Shown here: piece after piece, positions 1-12,836 of the stretch
How the letters are laid out: each line of letters starts with the position of its first letter
Position numbering within the stretch: position 1 is the first letter of the stretch
Assembly (NCBI GenBank): GCA_024811115.1
Contig: JAKOGH010000686.1
Coordinates: forward strand, 98,202-162,201
From: Terana coerulea
Lineage: Eukaryota > Basidiomycota > Agaricomycetes > Polyporales > Phanerochaetaceae
Direction of reading: 5' to 3'
Length of the DNA: 64,000 bases
Made by a program: the position numbers and the translations under genes
Notes under the pieces: model-generated
Told to the model about the DNA's origin: nothing
Database searches by the model: none
What the model saw: only the letters and a program-made list of their open reading frames with translations

Positions 1-53
1 TTGAAATATTATTAGCCGCCTTGCACGTAGATTCAGCAATAGCTGACACACCT

Positions 54-1295
54 TCAGTGCGAATCCTGCTCGCTGTAGTCATAGTCAAACGTACAGTCCA
101 AAATTCCACGTTTATGGAGGTTCGGAAGACATTCCTTGATGAGCCTGATCGTGTCAAGGTCGTAAGGAGATACTACAATGCGCGCAACACGCAGACCGCC
201 ATAGTTTGGCCTGTCGAGAATAGAGTCCAATGGTCCCCAGTCGATACTCTTTACATCTGCCAACAAGTCGTAGCTGTCCTTGGGCATCAATGATATAAAG
301 ATGTTCATGTCTGAGATCGGCGCCGTCACGGTGGATAGCAAGCGAAGACATATCGGAATGTGAGCCTTCGAGAAAGCCATGAAGTCAAAGCGTTGTAGAC
401 GCTTTGCGTTGCCCAAAGTAAGACTCAATAATTCTATGATGAATCGTTAACGACTTGATGGCATGCATACGCTGGTATAAATACCTTCGTCGTCGATGGC
501 GTCGCAGTAAAAGACGAGTTTGATGGAGCACAGGGAAACGCAGCCGCCCAGGAAGTTACCCAGGTGAATGAGCTCTCTCCTCTCGACCTGTTTCACGGTC
601 AGGTCAAGCATCGTTATTATTGTACTTGATGCCGTTGAGTGAAAAGTAGAGAGAAGTGTTAGGCTTTGGGCAAGGTGAGAGCACTGAAGCTGCGTAATCG
701 GTAGGGCACGCCTCATAGGTTTGGTAAGAGCGTATTGACAGCATTTCTCGTAGGTGATAATGCTAAGACGCAGATCAGATAGTTGAGGGAAGGAAAACAC
801 GACCTTCGCCAGATCTCGAGGAGATAATACGTGAATGGAGTTGAGGTTGACCGTAGTGAGCGCCGTACTGAACCTCGTGATCATCATGAAAAAACTCGGA
901 TGGACCGCGTGCCAATTACTTGTGCTCCCAGAGAATGTCACCGTTTCCAACATGTTGAGAATTGGCGCGAGTAGTAATGGTACCAAGGCTGTGCTTTGGC
1001 GGTTGTCCTTCTGACGCGAAAAGACCTTGAGAACGCGGACGTATTCGGGGAGGTGAGGGCACTCCCGTAGCATCTTGACGACAGCGGTGACTTCTTCCTT
1101 AGCGTGTAGGTCCAGCGTGAGCTGATCGTAGAGGTGATGTCGAGCGCGGGGCAGCCAGGAACTGCACGTGTGCGCACAAGCCAGAAGCATGCGCCGTCGC
1201 AGAGTATTGCTTTCGTCCGTATAGTCGGCGACGAAGTCAATGATCCGCTCATAAACCTCAGTCGGAAATATTGATCCGCCGTGAGTCTGACGCAT
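54..1295 (-). CDS. F-box protein, two exons
   Basis: The start at 1295 gives an N-terminus with an F-box-like stretch at about residues 10-50 (PTEVYERIIDFVADYTDE, then CAHTCSSWLPRARHHLYD). F-box proteins bind SKP1 and choose substrates for SCF ubiquitin ligases. The rest is leucine-rich without a named repeat, as in the large agaricomycete F-box families. The first reading frame runs to 447, but a GT-AG intron at 484-434 (51 nt) joins ...DDE to ELLSLTLGNAKR in frame and carries the protein on to a stop at 54. The product is about 390 residues. It is divergent from SMC4, with about 470 nt between the two starts. The substrate is unknown; the family call is good. Confidence 0.72.
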
Positions 1296-1764
1296 CGCAA
1301 AGGGGGCTATCTAAGTAATTATGAAGTCTAGATTCAGACACTGAGTGAATGAAGGTTCATACAACGGCTCAGGAAAGGGCATACATACCAACCGCGGTGG
1401 GCAAATCTAGACTGGACTTCGTGATTCACCGACGCGGTAAGACTTGTCAACGGCAAACGTTAAAGCAGTAAGTTCTGGATTAAACTTTTGTCAGCTCGCA
1501 CGCAATATTATGGTGACCAAGTTAGGCTCACGTCTACGTACAGATGAGGGAATTAAACAGGCTCGTCAACGACTCAGACGAAATGGCCACGGCGGCTCGC
1601 GTGGCAGCCTACCAACGAGCGCTTTGTTTATGAGCGAGCACGTGATGTCTCATTTCGCGGTCTGCGCGTGCGGCTCGCGGGGGTTCGTTCGCGGCGTTCA
1701 CCACATCCTGAGGAAATCATCTCCCTTCCCCCTTTCTTTAACCGTCGGACACGATAACTCGGCC

Positions 1765-4700
1765 ATGCCTCCCCGTCGGTCAGGTCGCTCTCAAGCGTCC
1801 GTCGAACCACAGGCACCCGCCTCCTTGCCTTCGAGCAAACGGAAACGGACTTCTCCTGACGAGAACGAGTTATCGGCGGAACCGAAGACAACTAAGCCGG
1901 CGAGCAAGACCGGACGGGCCTCGGCAGCGAAGGGACGTGCAGCGACGCGCAAGTCTCTTGAAGACGTACAGGAGTCAGAACAGAAGTTGGAAGACAACGA
2001 TGCGCCTCCTGTGAAGAAATCGCGGCCATCGTTGGTCAATGACGAGGACGAGGAAGAGGAAGAGGAGAAAAGACCATCTCGCGTAAGAAGAGCACCTACA
2101 CGTAAGGCCGCGGCGAGCACAAGCAAGAAGGGTGCCAGGGCGTCTGTGAAAGAGGAGGAGGATGAGGACAAAGACGCGGTTGTGGAGGTGCCATCGGACT
2201 CGGATGAAGAGGAGAAGCCACGCCCAAAAGGTCGCCGCGCCGCGAAGAAGATCCAGGACTCATCTGAAGACGAGTTTGAAGATGTGAAGCCTACCCGCAA
2301 GGCTCGCGGCGGCTCGGTTTCACGTGCTGCCCCTAAAGCCACCCGCGGCCGTGCATCCACTGCTCCCAAGTCTGGTGGGCGACGCGGTATCCGTGCTTCA
2401 GTTGCTCCTGAAGAGGCAGAACCCGCTTCAACAGCGTCGCAAGTGCCCCCTGAAGAGCCGCGAGCGGACGATGGGCACGAATCGGACGCGTTGTCGTACT
2501 TCGAACCCGACGCTACGGCGACAGCGAGACCCGCAAGAGCCCCAAATGCGCACCAAGCATCCCCAATACCCGAAGTCGACGAAGAGGAGCATTCACTCCT
2601 CGATCCCGAAGTCCTTCGTACACCTAAACGTGCTCAGCCTCTTACTCAGGTGGCGCCGGTGGAAGAACCTCAGGGACCCAAGTCGCGTTTGGTCATTCAC
2701 AAGATGGCGCTGGTTAACTTCAAAAGTTACGCCGGTCGTCAGGAAATCGGGCCGTTTCACAAAGTGCGTGAGTGTTGAAGCTCTACAAGAACAAAGCTAA
2801 ATCTGGTCGCAGTCCTTCTCGTCGATTGTCGGTCCTAACGGCTCAGGAAAGTCAAACACGATTGATGCGCTGCTATTCGTTTTTGGATATCGGGCTTCCA
2901 AGATGAGGCAAGGCAAATTATCCGAGCTCATTCATAACTCGGCCAGGTATCCAGACCTCGACGAGTGCAGCGTTGAAGTGCACTTCCGAGACATTGTCGA
3001 TCTAGTATGTCAAGACTCCTGTATTTGCGAAGACTAAAATAACAGACGTGCTCTCCAGGCAGGACCTGATGCCTACGAGGTTGTCCCCAACTCCTCGCTC
3101 GTGGTAGCGAGGACTGCGTACAAGAATAACTCCAGCAAGTACACCATCAACGGGCGATCGAGCAATTATAAGGAAGTCCAAGCGTTACTCAAAGGTCGCG
3201 GAATAGATCTCGACCACAACCGGTTCCTCATTCTCCAAGTCAGTCTTTCCCTCCTCCGCACTATCGGCCATTCTGACATATTTCCCGCAGGGCGAAGTCG
3301 AATCCATCGCGCAGATGAAACCGAAAGCGCCTTCAGAGCACGAAGACGGGTTGCTTGAGTATCTCGAAGACATCATCGGCACGTCTCGGTTCAAGCAGCC
3401 CATCGAGGACGCACTCGAGCAGGTTGACAAGTACACCGAGGAGCGCACCGAGAAACTCAGCCGCCTGAAGATAGTCGAGCGCGAGCGGAATGCCCTCGAA
3501 GCAGAGAAGAAAGAAGCGGAGGACTACCTGCGGATGCAGAACGAACACGCACGGGCGCTTTCGCGTCTGTGGCAGTGGTACCTATGGAATTGCTTGCGCA
3601 ACGAAGAGATCGTGCAGGCAAAAATCGTGAGTTCATGCTCGGTTTGAACATAGTATATGCTGAGCTGATTGGATATATTTAACGATAGACCAAACACGAA
3701 GGTGAGCTCAGGGACGAGACAGCCCGCAACAAGGACGACATCACGCACTTGGAGGAGCTTGAGGAGGACTACAAGACGCGATGTGAGACGTACGAGGTCA
3801 TCCGGGATGGTCTCGCGCAGGCCGCCAAAGACCTCGCCAATCACGAGAAGAAGCAGGTCGGTATCGAGGAACGCCGCAAGCATGCCAAGACCAAGGCGAA
3901 GAAGCTCACCAAGTCCATCAGCGACGTGAGTCCCCTTTGGATTCAGGAAACATGTACGGACTAACCGGCGAAATTGTTCTGTAGGAAGAGAAAGCGGAAG
4001 CGGAGGCGCTGCGTGCAATCACGGATAACGATTCGAAGATCAAGAAGGAGAAGAAGAAGCTCGATGACTTCGAAGTAGAACTTGCTCAGGAGGAGAAAGT
4101 CCTCGAGCAGATTCGGGACAGTCTGAAGGGTGCGCACTCGTGTAAAATGCTCCCGCAACCCAGATTCCAACGCATCTCTTTTCAGACAAGACTCAGGTCT
4201 ACCATGACAAGATCGAGGCAAAGCAAAAGGAGAAGCAACCTTGGGAGGTCCAGATCAACAAGAAGACTGCTGAAGTGAACATTGCAACGAGCGAGCGCGA
4301 CATGCTCGCAAAGGAAGGCTGAGGAAGCAAAACAAGCAAGCGCGAATGCAAAGGCTGCCGTGGACCAGCTCCGTGAGGATCAGGCAGCTAAAGTACGCTG
4401 GTAAACCTGGAACACAGCCAGTGTATTGACCATAATCCCAGAACGCTGAACTCAACGAGCTTCAAATTACACGAGAGACCAAGATGCAAGAGCTGCAGGA
4501 TGGGAAGAGGAGGCTCCAGGTGCGTTATATCGCACGGAAAATGCGATTTTGATCTAAGATCTTTTTAGAGCGTCCAAGCCCGAGTCGAACAACTACGCAG
4601 CAAAGCATCGTCTTCGCGACAAAAGGCAGACGAGGCGAGGAATTCTCAGACCGCAAGCGTCATTCAGAACAGAGTCCTTGATACGCTCACCAAGCTCAAG

Positions 4701-7316
4701 AACTCCGGTCGCATTAGCGGCTTCCATGTAAGTCCAGATATACGCAAGACAGGACCAGAATGCTGACGGTCGTCGCACAGGGTCGTCTCGGTGATCTGGG
4801 AACTATTCCTGACGAGTACGACGTCGCGGTCTCCACCGCTTGCGGAGCTCTCAACAACATGGTCGTCGACACTGTCGAGCAGGGCCAAGCCTGTATCGAA
4901 TACCTCCGCAAGCAGAACGTGGGCCGTGCCTCCTTCCTCGTCCTCGAGAAGCTGTCCTCGCAGGGTCTTCAGAAGATTGCAACGCCGGAGAACGTGCCCC
5001 GTCTCTTCGACCTCATCAAGCCCAAGGATCCCAAGTTCGCGCCCGCCTTCTTCAAGGGCGTCTACAACACACTCGTCGCCAAGGACCTCGACCAGGCGAA
5101 CCGCATCGCGTTCGGCGGCCAGAAGCGCCACAGGGTCGTCACGCTCGCCGGCCAGCTCATCGACGCCTCGGGCACAATGTCCGGCGGTGGCACGAGCGTC
5201 AACCGCGGCGGCATGAGCTCCGAAGCTGCAGGAGACGGTCTCACCCGAGCAGCTCCGGCACTACGAGCAGGAGAGCGCGGAGGCGGAGCACGAGCGCGAC
5301 GCGGCGGTCGCGGAGGCGCGCGCCATCGACGCCGAGCTCGACACGCTCGGGCGCGCGGGCCCGCAGATCGACATGGCCATCGAGAAGGTGCAGCTCGACC
5401 TGCAGACGCTCAAACGGCGCATCGCGGACGCGGACCGGCGCGTGCAGGAGCTGCGCGGGCACCGCACGCCCGACTCGGGCGACGTCGCGCGCATCGCGGC
5501 GCTCGACGCGGCGATCACTGCCAGCCAAGCGGAGCTCGACACGCTCGCGGCGCGCACGGCGGCCATCGACGCGGAGATCGCGGCGCTCGAGCAGAAGATC
5601 CTGGACATCGGCGGCTCGCGGCTGCTCGCGCAGCGGTCCAAGGTGGACGGCATCCGGCTGCACCTCAACCTCGCGAGCGACGAGATCACGAAGGCGGAGG
5701 TCGCGAAGACGAAGGCGGAGAAGGACGCGGCGAAGCTCGAGAAGACGCTGAAGGGCAACCGGGAGGCGCTCGAGGACGCGGCGGAGGACCTTGCGTCGCT
5801 GGACGGCGAGCTGGAGCAGGTCGCGACGTTTGTGTCGGACCTGAAGGCGCAGGTGGAGGAGGCGCAGACGGCGGAGGAGAAACTCCAAAGAGGACCTCGA
5901 GGAGCGCAGGAAAGAGCTGGCCAAGAAGACCGAGGAGATTCAGGCGTTCCGGCAGAAGGAGGTGCGCGGTGCCTGTGCGCATATCGAACGGAAGCTGACC
6001 GATTTCTGCAGATGGAGCTGCAGCAGAAGCTGGCTGATGCTAGGAAGGAAGCGAAGGAGAACGAGAAGAACTTGCATTACTGGCAGGCCGAACACGACAG
6101 GCTGAGGCTCGTAGACATTGAGTACGCCCTTCGCCAACGTGCGCATATGAATCACCACTTACCATAATGTAGCGATGACGACGAGGACGAGGAAGAAGGC
6201 GAAGATGCTGAACAGCCCGAGGCAGAGACGAGTCAAGAGCCCGCGGATAGTGTCAAGGCGGAGGCGCGGGAGCCCAGCCTCAAGAAGCCGCACAGCAAGA
6301 AGGCGAGCAAGCACGAGCTGCAGATGTACACCGACGACGAGCTCGCGGCGTTCCGGCGGCGCGAGCTCGAGGCCAACGTCGAGCTGATGGACGGTGCGCC
6401 CCCTTCACGGCATTTTACCGATACAGCGTAACTAACTGACTGACCCTGCGCAGAGAACCTCAAGAACGCGAAGCCGAACCTCAACGTGCTCAAGGACTAC
6501 AAGAAGCGCGAGGAGGAATTCCTGCGGCGGGCGCACGACCTCGATGCGATCACCACGCTGCGGGACCGGCAGAAGAAGGACTATGAAGATCTGCGAAAGC
6601 AGAGACTCGACGAGTTCATGAGCGGCTTCAACACGATCTCGCTCAAGCTCAAGGAGATGTACCAGGTAAATCCTCTTTTGATCTCATTGCCGGCCACAGA
6701 CTGAGGTCCTTCGAGATGATTACCTTGGGCGGCAACGCTGAACTCGAGCTCGTGGACAGCATGGACCCCTTCGCAGAGGGCATCATCTTTAGCGTCATGC
6801 CGCCGAAGAAGAGCTGGCGGAACATCTCCAACCTGTCGGGCGGCGAAAAGACGCTCAGCTCGCTCGCGCTCGTGTTCGCGCTGCATGTTTACAAGGTGAG
6901 TTGCTGATGGCGCGTTCTCCACGTGCGTGCCGCGCTGACATCTGGGCGCAGCCGACGCCACTGTACTTCATGGACGAGATCGACGCCGCGCTCGACTTCC
7001 GCAACGTGTCCATCGTCGCGAACTACATCAAGGACCGGACGAAGAACGCGCAGTTCATCATCATCTCCCTAAGGTCAGTCATCCCGCTTCATCTGTATGC
7101 ACTGTACTGCAACTAACGTCCTGACCGCAGAAACGACATGTTCGAGCTCAGCCACCGCCTCATCGGTATCTACAAGACATCGAACCAGACGCGGAGTGAG
7201 TTCTCTCATTGCATACGGTCTTCCCTAGCTCATCGCGGCCATCGTCCACAGGTATCTCGATAGACAACCGCAACTTGCGGGCGGCGGCGCCGCCCACCGT
7301 CTCGGCCGTTCACTAA
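1765..7316 (+). CDS. SMC4: Condensin subunit SMC4 (multi-exon)
   Basis: SMC4 is the ATPase subunit that pairs with SMC2 in condensin and compacts mitotic chromosomes. The start MPPRRSGRSQ at 1765 is preferred over an in-frame ATG at 1444, which would add an unrelated leader. A highly charged tail of about 310 residues, rich in K/R and D/E, precedes the head domain. Head motifs are visible: Walker A GPNGSGKSN near 2835-2860, the ABC signature LSGGEKTLSSLAL near 6830-6870, and Walker B LYFMDEIDAALD near 6960-6995. Long coiled coils flank a hinge near 4780-5220 that ends in a glycine-rich GGG...RGGMSS stretch. Introns include 2764-2812 and 3005-3058, with more near 3260, 3630, 3930, 4130, 4400, 4520, 4730, 5960, 6140, 6400, 6670, 6900, 7080 and 7200. 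Three +1 frame breaks (near 4313, 5220, 5885) lie in short homopolymers and are probably sequence errors. The protein ends SISIDNRNLRAAAPPTVSAVH. Confidence 0.95.
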
Positions 7317-9784
7317 TTGTTTATTTATCCCATTGCGTTGTGACCGAGTTAGCTTATTGTAGTTTGAATGTGTACGTTAGGGCTTATTGATTTCTTTCTG
7401 TGCTCCTACCCGAGTTGTGATAGGAGGCAAGATAGATAGGCCAGCGGGTCTCGCCTTGATGCGATTGAAGCCCAAATAGGAGCAGACTGCGGGTAAACGA
7501 GCACTTAATCAGGCTAATTCAGCTGGTGCATGCGTGCATGGATAAGCAGCAGGAGGCTTGAACGATACAACGGAGCGTCGCCTTCGTGGCGGCCACGTGG
7601 ATATTGAGACTCAGCCGGTGATAGCCCGTGGTGACCGCATCAATCCCGAGTCTCGATGCGTGCCTGTCGACGCTTGGACGAATACCGCCACGCACCTTTT
7701 CACCTTTTCATTGATGTCTTTTCTGGCCCCTTTGCACACTCCAGCACCCCGCATCTCGCGCGAGCGTAATACAGCACTCGTGGCCAAACAATCAAGATAC
7801 CAGTCCCTGTTGCGGTCTATGTCAGACCGCTCCAACCGACGCATTCCTCGGCCAAGTGCTGCCCTCTGCGCGTACAATTGGGCAGTTCCCCTACAGACAC
7901 TGCTTGCATGCACTGCAATAGAACTTGCAAGATCAAGGTGCGCTTATACGCTTTGTCTTTCCGCGCAGCGGGGTTTAATCGTTGGGCTCCCCCAGATGCC
8001 TCGCTCTTTTACCCAGGGACGAGCACGAACCCCAAACTCAACGTGATGAAATACACTATCAATTGAGTAGCCTAGGACACTACGAGACGAATGTGGCTCC
8101 TACAGGACCCCGTTTGCTTCGGAATCCGTGGCGGCAAAACATCTCAAGGAAATCGCATCCACACATCCCTGCCCATCACGTTGTCGTTTCCACTCAACAC
8201 TCACCGCCTAGTCGACAGTCCCAGAAAAATTTTCGAGGTTCTTGTTGAGCTGTGGTGTAGCGTGAAGAGTATCTCGGAAGTGCCGGCGGTGTTTTGGGAA
8301 CGTTCGACGCACTCTTCGCAAGCAGCCTCTCCTCGCCGTGGAGGGCCTCGTCAAGTCCGCCACGCCGCATTATGTTTGCCTTCTCATAGCCGGGAAGACA
8401 AAATGCAACTCCGAGAATTGAGTGTGTGTAGACCAGGAGCCTCGGTGGAACACAGGGGCAGAAGCAGACCGGTGCGTCGACATGAGTCTCGTTGGGGCGT
8501 TGCACTTATGATTTCTCATTCGTGCTCTTCTAATTGTTATCACCCATGCAGCAAGACATCGTACGGATAAAGCTACGCCTGAGTCCTTGTCCTCGCGAGA
8601 GGCCTAGGCTATATTCGGGCGCACTGCAATGGGCATTTATACCGAGTCAGACACCTACGGGTCCGATACTGTACGCTATACATGAACGTCCACTCCGTTG
8701 TTCGCGTACTTGCTGGGCGACATGAACTGCGAACAAGGTTAGCACGTTTGAGCAATGCAGTCGCCCGCCCGGCTAACCCGTGATTGTGGTGGTAGGTCGG
8801 TGAGAGGAGGGCAAATGGGCCACATGTAATGCTCTTGGAAGGGCATTGTTTTGCTGCCAGGTCGCTGTACGCACATGAAGGCTGTGCGATGGCGCAGAGC
8901 CCCTCTGTCGTCTCGCCGCCCGAACAATGACAGCCAGATGGCTTTGATGTGCCAGAATCATTCGGGTGGTCATGTATCATGTCCGGCTCACCGAAATGCA
9001 TTGCCTGCGACAAATAGCATGACGCAGCTATACTGCCATACGATGGCCCGTTCTTTTCCTGTCGCCGCTCACGTATCATATACCGTGATAGTCCTGGGTC
9101 CCGCGATCTTGTGGGTTCCGCAGGCCTGTGTTCGGACCGTCTTGTGGCGCGCGCCAGGGATGTCGGAAGGAATGCACGCATAAGCCACGTTGCACGAAAC
9201 AAGCTCAAGGTTCATCAGGACAGCCTGTAAATTTGCTGTGAATCGTACAGCCTGCCTGATTCGGCTGCACTGGTACTCGACTCGACATCCTGCCAGCATT
9301 TCTGTCCACCTCACCAGCTAACCTCCGTCCGCCTCGTTATTCAGCATACTGACACATCTCAAGTCACACTTGTTTCCATCACGTATGCCTCATCCTGCTT
9401 AGTCCTTCCGTTTCACTAATATCGCCGCATTTTTGTGGCTGCATCCTACAGGCTACCTTGAGCATCTCATCGGTCCCTCGGTACGCTCCACATAGTAGAA
9501 TACCGGTGGCGGTTATTGGTATGTTTATTCCCTCGTTGGCCACTACTGTCCTCTCAGTCCGAATTTCTAGGTCTGTAGGGGTTCCATTGCTCCAAATATT
9601 GTACGGTTTATCACACAGGAATAGATGACGGCTCCGTGCCGATCGATCGTCCTGCTCTAGGTACATTTAGGCCGCGAGTTACTGAATAAGACAAGCATAC
9701 CTGTGGGCAGCAGGGTTACTCGATTAACCAACGAAGGCTTCGTGTGAGACCTTACACAAACTACGGTATCCTTGGTGGGCTCCG
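7317..9784. other. Intergenic, no gene recognised
   Basis: This 2.5-kb stretch follows the SMC4 stop. Open frames up to about 200 codons exist on both strands (for example 7558-8046 + and 8609-9208 -), but none shows a domain, a family motif or a convincing intron-exon pattern. No terminal repeats or transposon signature were noticed. Confidence 0.6.
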
Positions 9785-12186
9785 ATGGCATTCCAAGAGG
9801 ACGTGGACATCGTCGAAACGCGGCTTCGCGCACTAGCGTTATGCGCCCCAGACGACGATGCGTATCCTCTACGTCTTTGGGAACTCGCAGACGTGCTTCA
9901 TGACCGCTTTGAGGAGGACGACACCACGCAGGACCTCGACCAATGCATCCAGTATTATGTCGAGCTTCTCGGCATCACCCCTGCGCCTGCACACCCTCAT
10001 CGAGACCTTGTTCACAGCCAACTGTCACTAGCGCATTATTCCTGCTTCAAAAAAGCGGTAGCATGGAGCATCTCAACGAGTCAATCTTGCACGGCCGCGC
10101 GGCTCTCGAGCTGCGTCCATCAGAGCACCCCGACCACCCTTTGTTGCTCCACAACCTGGGCATCTTCCTTCACAGTCGATACGAGCAAACGCGAAACATT
10201 GAGGACCTTGACGAAGCCATCCAGCACGAGCGTGCGGCTCTCGAGCTGCGTCCACCAGGGCATCCCGACCACGCTTCGTTGCTCCAAAACCTGGCCATCT
10301 CGCTCTGGAGTCGATACGAGCAAACGCGAAACATGGAGGACCTCGACGAGGCCATCCAGCACGAGCGTGCAGCTCTTGAGTTGCGCCCACCAGGGCACCC
10401 TGACCACTCTCGGTCTATCAATAGCCTGTCTACCTCGCTCCAGAGTCGATATAATCTGGTACACATGGATCAAGACCTAGAAGATTGTATTGTGTTGCTA
10501 AGGCTTTCTGCCACTGCCTCCAACAACACAGGTCCCACATCTGACCAGCTGGAATCTACACTACTCTGGGCCAATACTGGACGCGCCAACGAGGGAAATG
10601 GTCAACAATGGAGGCGTACCATGCTGTCATAGGCTTGCTGGAACGCACGCTCATCATCTCTCCCACCCTCGAGCTGCAACACCAAAGCATATATCGCAAC
10701 ACGCTATACCCTCTGGATGGCACATCCTATGCCGTAGCGGAGAATCAACTGCCTGATGCAGTCGAATTTTTGGAGCGAGGCCGTGCTCTGCTGTGGTCTC
10801 AGGCCCGCCGTCTCAGGTTGCCTCGAGATCAACTCGAAGAGATCAGCAGGCCCGAACTCCGGGACAAGTTTGACTCTCTGCCAGGCTCTCGAGCACCTCA
10901 ACACCTCGTCTGCACGGCGCACCTTGATAGATCCCGCCAGCTCTGCGACAGAAGATCCTTACGGTGAAATGCTGCGAGACAAGCGGCGGCTTGAGGCCGA
11001 TATGCAGCACCTGTTAGCGAGAATCCATGAATGCCCCGGATTCAGCAAGTTTCTCCTACCGCCTACGTTTGCAGAGCTACAACGTGCTGCTTCAGAGGGC
11101 CCGGTCATTATCGTCAACCACAACCGGTACCGCTCTGACGCACTGATCATTTTGCTCAATCACGACCCCATACCCATTCCTCTCAGCAATGCCTTTTATC
11201 AGGAGACACTGGATCTATCGACAAATCTACTCACAGCTCGCGAGAAGCTCAAAAGTCGGCCTCGGGATTACTACGACGTGCTCAAGGACGGTCTGGAGAT
11301 GCTCTGGGATTTGTTGGTTGGACCAGTGCTTGATGTGCTGGAGTCGGATGTCCTTGGTGTCGAGCGAGGGTCGCGTATCTGGTGGTGTCCTACCTCTGTC
11401 GTTTGTGCGCTTCCTATTCACGCTGCGGGGCCAACACCAAAGACCCGTCACCTCAAAAAAGCTGATTTGATTTACCTCCCCGACCTATATGCCTCCTCGT
11501 ATACTCCAACACTCGCAGCACTCATCCAAGCTCGCTCGAGCGTTCGGCCCGATCGAACGCGATCCCCGCCTTCCCTTTTGGTTGTCGCCCAATCGCCAGC
11601 AAGCAGCCCACTTCCTCGGGTGAAAGACGAAGTCGAGACGCTATCCGGCTTCGAACGGAATATCACCATCGAGGTCCGTGAAGACGATGATCTAGGTCCT
11701 GAAGAGATCACCACCCGACTGCAAGCTCATTCATGGGCGCATTTTACCTGCCACGGACGTCTGAAAGCCGGCGAACCATTCCAATCCGGCTTCGAGCTGT
11801 GCAGCGGCAAACATCTCACCCTACTGGACGTTGTCAAGTCACACCTGCCAAACGCCGAATTCGCGTTCCTGTCTGCGTGCCACTCCGCAGAGCAAGCGCC
11901 AGGCAGTGCGTCCGAGGTGGCCCTTCACCTCGCCGCTGCCATGCAGTTTGCGGGATTTCGCGGCGTAGTCGGTACGATGTGGGAGATGATGGATGAGGAC
12001 GGGCCGAATATCGCACGGTATTTCTACGAAGAGCTCTTCGCCAACATGAACTCCGACCAACACGCTCGGGTTCCACTATTCAAGAACGCTGCGAAGGCGC
12101 TGTGCGAAGCGACGAAGAAACTGAGGAGGGACTTGAAGCGAGTCGACCTCGAGCGATGGGCCAATTTTGTGCATATTGGTGCGTAA
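9785..12186 (+). CDS. TPR-CHAT protein, reading frame broken three times
   Basis: Three or more near-identical tetratricopeptide units of about 43 residues (pattern LDEAIQHERAALELRPPGHPDH...LLQNLAISLWSRYEQTRNMED) lie at 10070-10450. A C-terminal CHAT domain, a caspase-like peptidase fold, lies at about 11400-12180. The putative His-Cys dyad is present: His in FTCHGRL near 11750 and Cys in LSACHSA near 11878. Agaricomycetes carry many such genes. Their function is not settled; regulated proteolysis in stress or immune-type responses is a guess. The frame changes near 10049-10054 (A6 run), in 10570-10607 and near 10875-10885. The first fits one missing A. Because conserved neighbours carry similar single-base breaks, I do not call this a pseudogene. 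The stop at 12184-12186 follows WANFVHIGA. Confidence 0.85.
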
Positions 12187-12836
12187 GGAGAACACCTCTA
12201 CCGCCACCAAGCCCTCTCATACGTTCATGTTCTCATTGTACGACGACTGGAACAAGCTAACGTTCCACACTGTATCATAGCAATTATTTCGACATCTGTT
12301 GTTATTATATTTTATTTACGATGTCATATGAGCATTCAATACATGCCATACTTGACGACCAGAAATTGCTGATGGGCCAGGTGTTTAGAATGGTTGAAAA
12401 AGCTTGCTGCTAGTTGACTACTTATCCCTCACTGTTGTTGTGCAAAGTAGCCATGACGCCTCCATCTCCTCCAATCTGACAAGATAATAAAGTCTGACCT
12501 ACAGCGAGACAATTACTTAACCGTAAGACTAGTAGGCGTTTAGGCAACTCCAAGTCAAGTTGAGGAATTGTCTAGAAAAGTGAGCAATCGGTCTTTCACT
12601 CCATAACTCTGTAAGCTGAACATCTGAAGTATACATAGGCTCGAAATGCCGTCCTAGCGATGCTGCGTCAGGACTAGTGAACTCCAGTGCACAGTTCATG
12701 GAGCAGAATGGGAAGGGAATAATGATACATGCGTGTCTACACTGTCCAGATATTAGAGGTAATACAAGAAAGTATGATCGACTATGATACATGGCAATGA
12801 TGCGATTTTGCGAGTCCTTGCATGCTCGCGCGACTT
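12187..12836. other. Intergenic between convergent genes
   Basis: This is the 3' space between the TPR-CHAT gene (+) and the NRAMP gene (-). It is AT-richer than its neighbours and presumably contains both polyadenylation regions. The frame at 12529-12909 (-) has no recognisable features. Confidence 0.55.

Noticed and set aside
1444..1764. Possible 107-residue N-terminal extension of SMC4 from an in-frame ATG at 1444
   Set aside because: The leader has no similarity to SMC4 tails and looks like 5' UTR. MPPRRSGRSQ at 1765 begins a typical basic tail.
4760..5998. Long alternative-frame proteins rich in Arg/Ala over the SMC4 hinge and coiled coil (also 4840-5751 + and 5241-5924 -)
   Set aside because: They are GC-rich shadow frames of the SMC4 exon. 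The true frame is clear from coiled-coil and hinge motifs.
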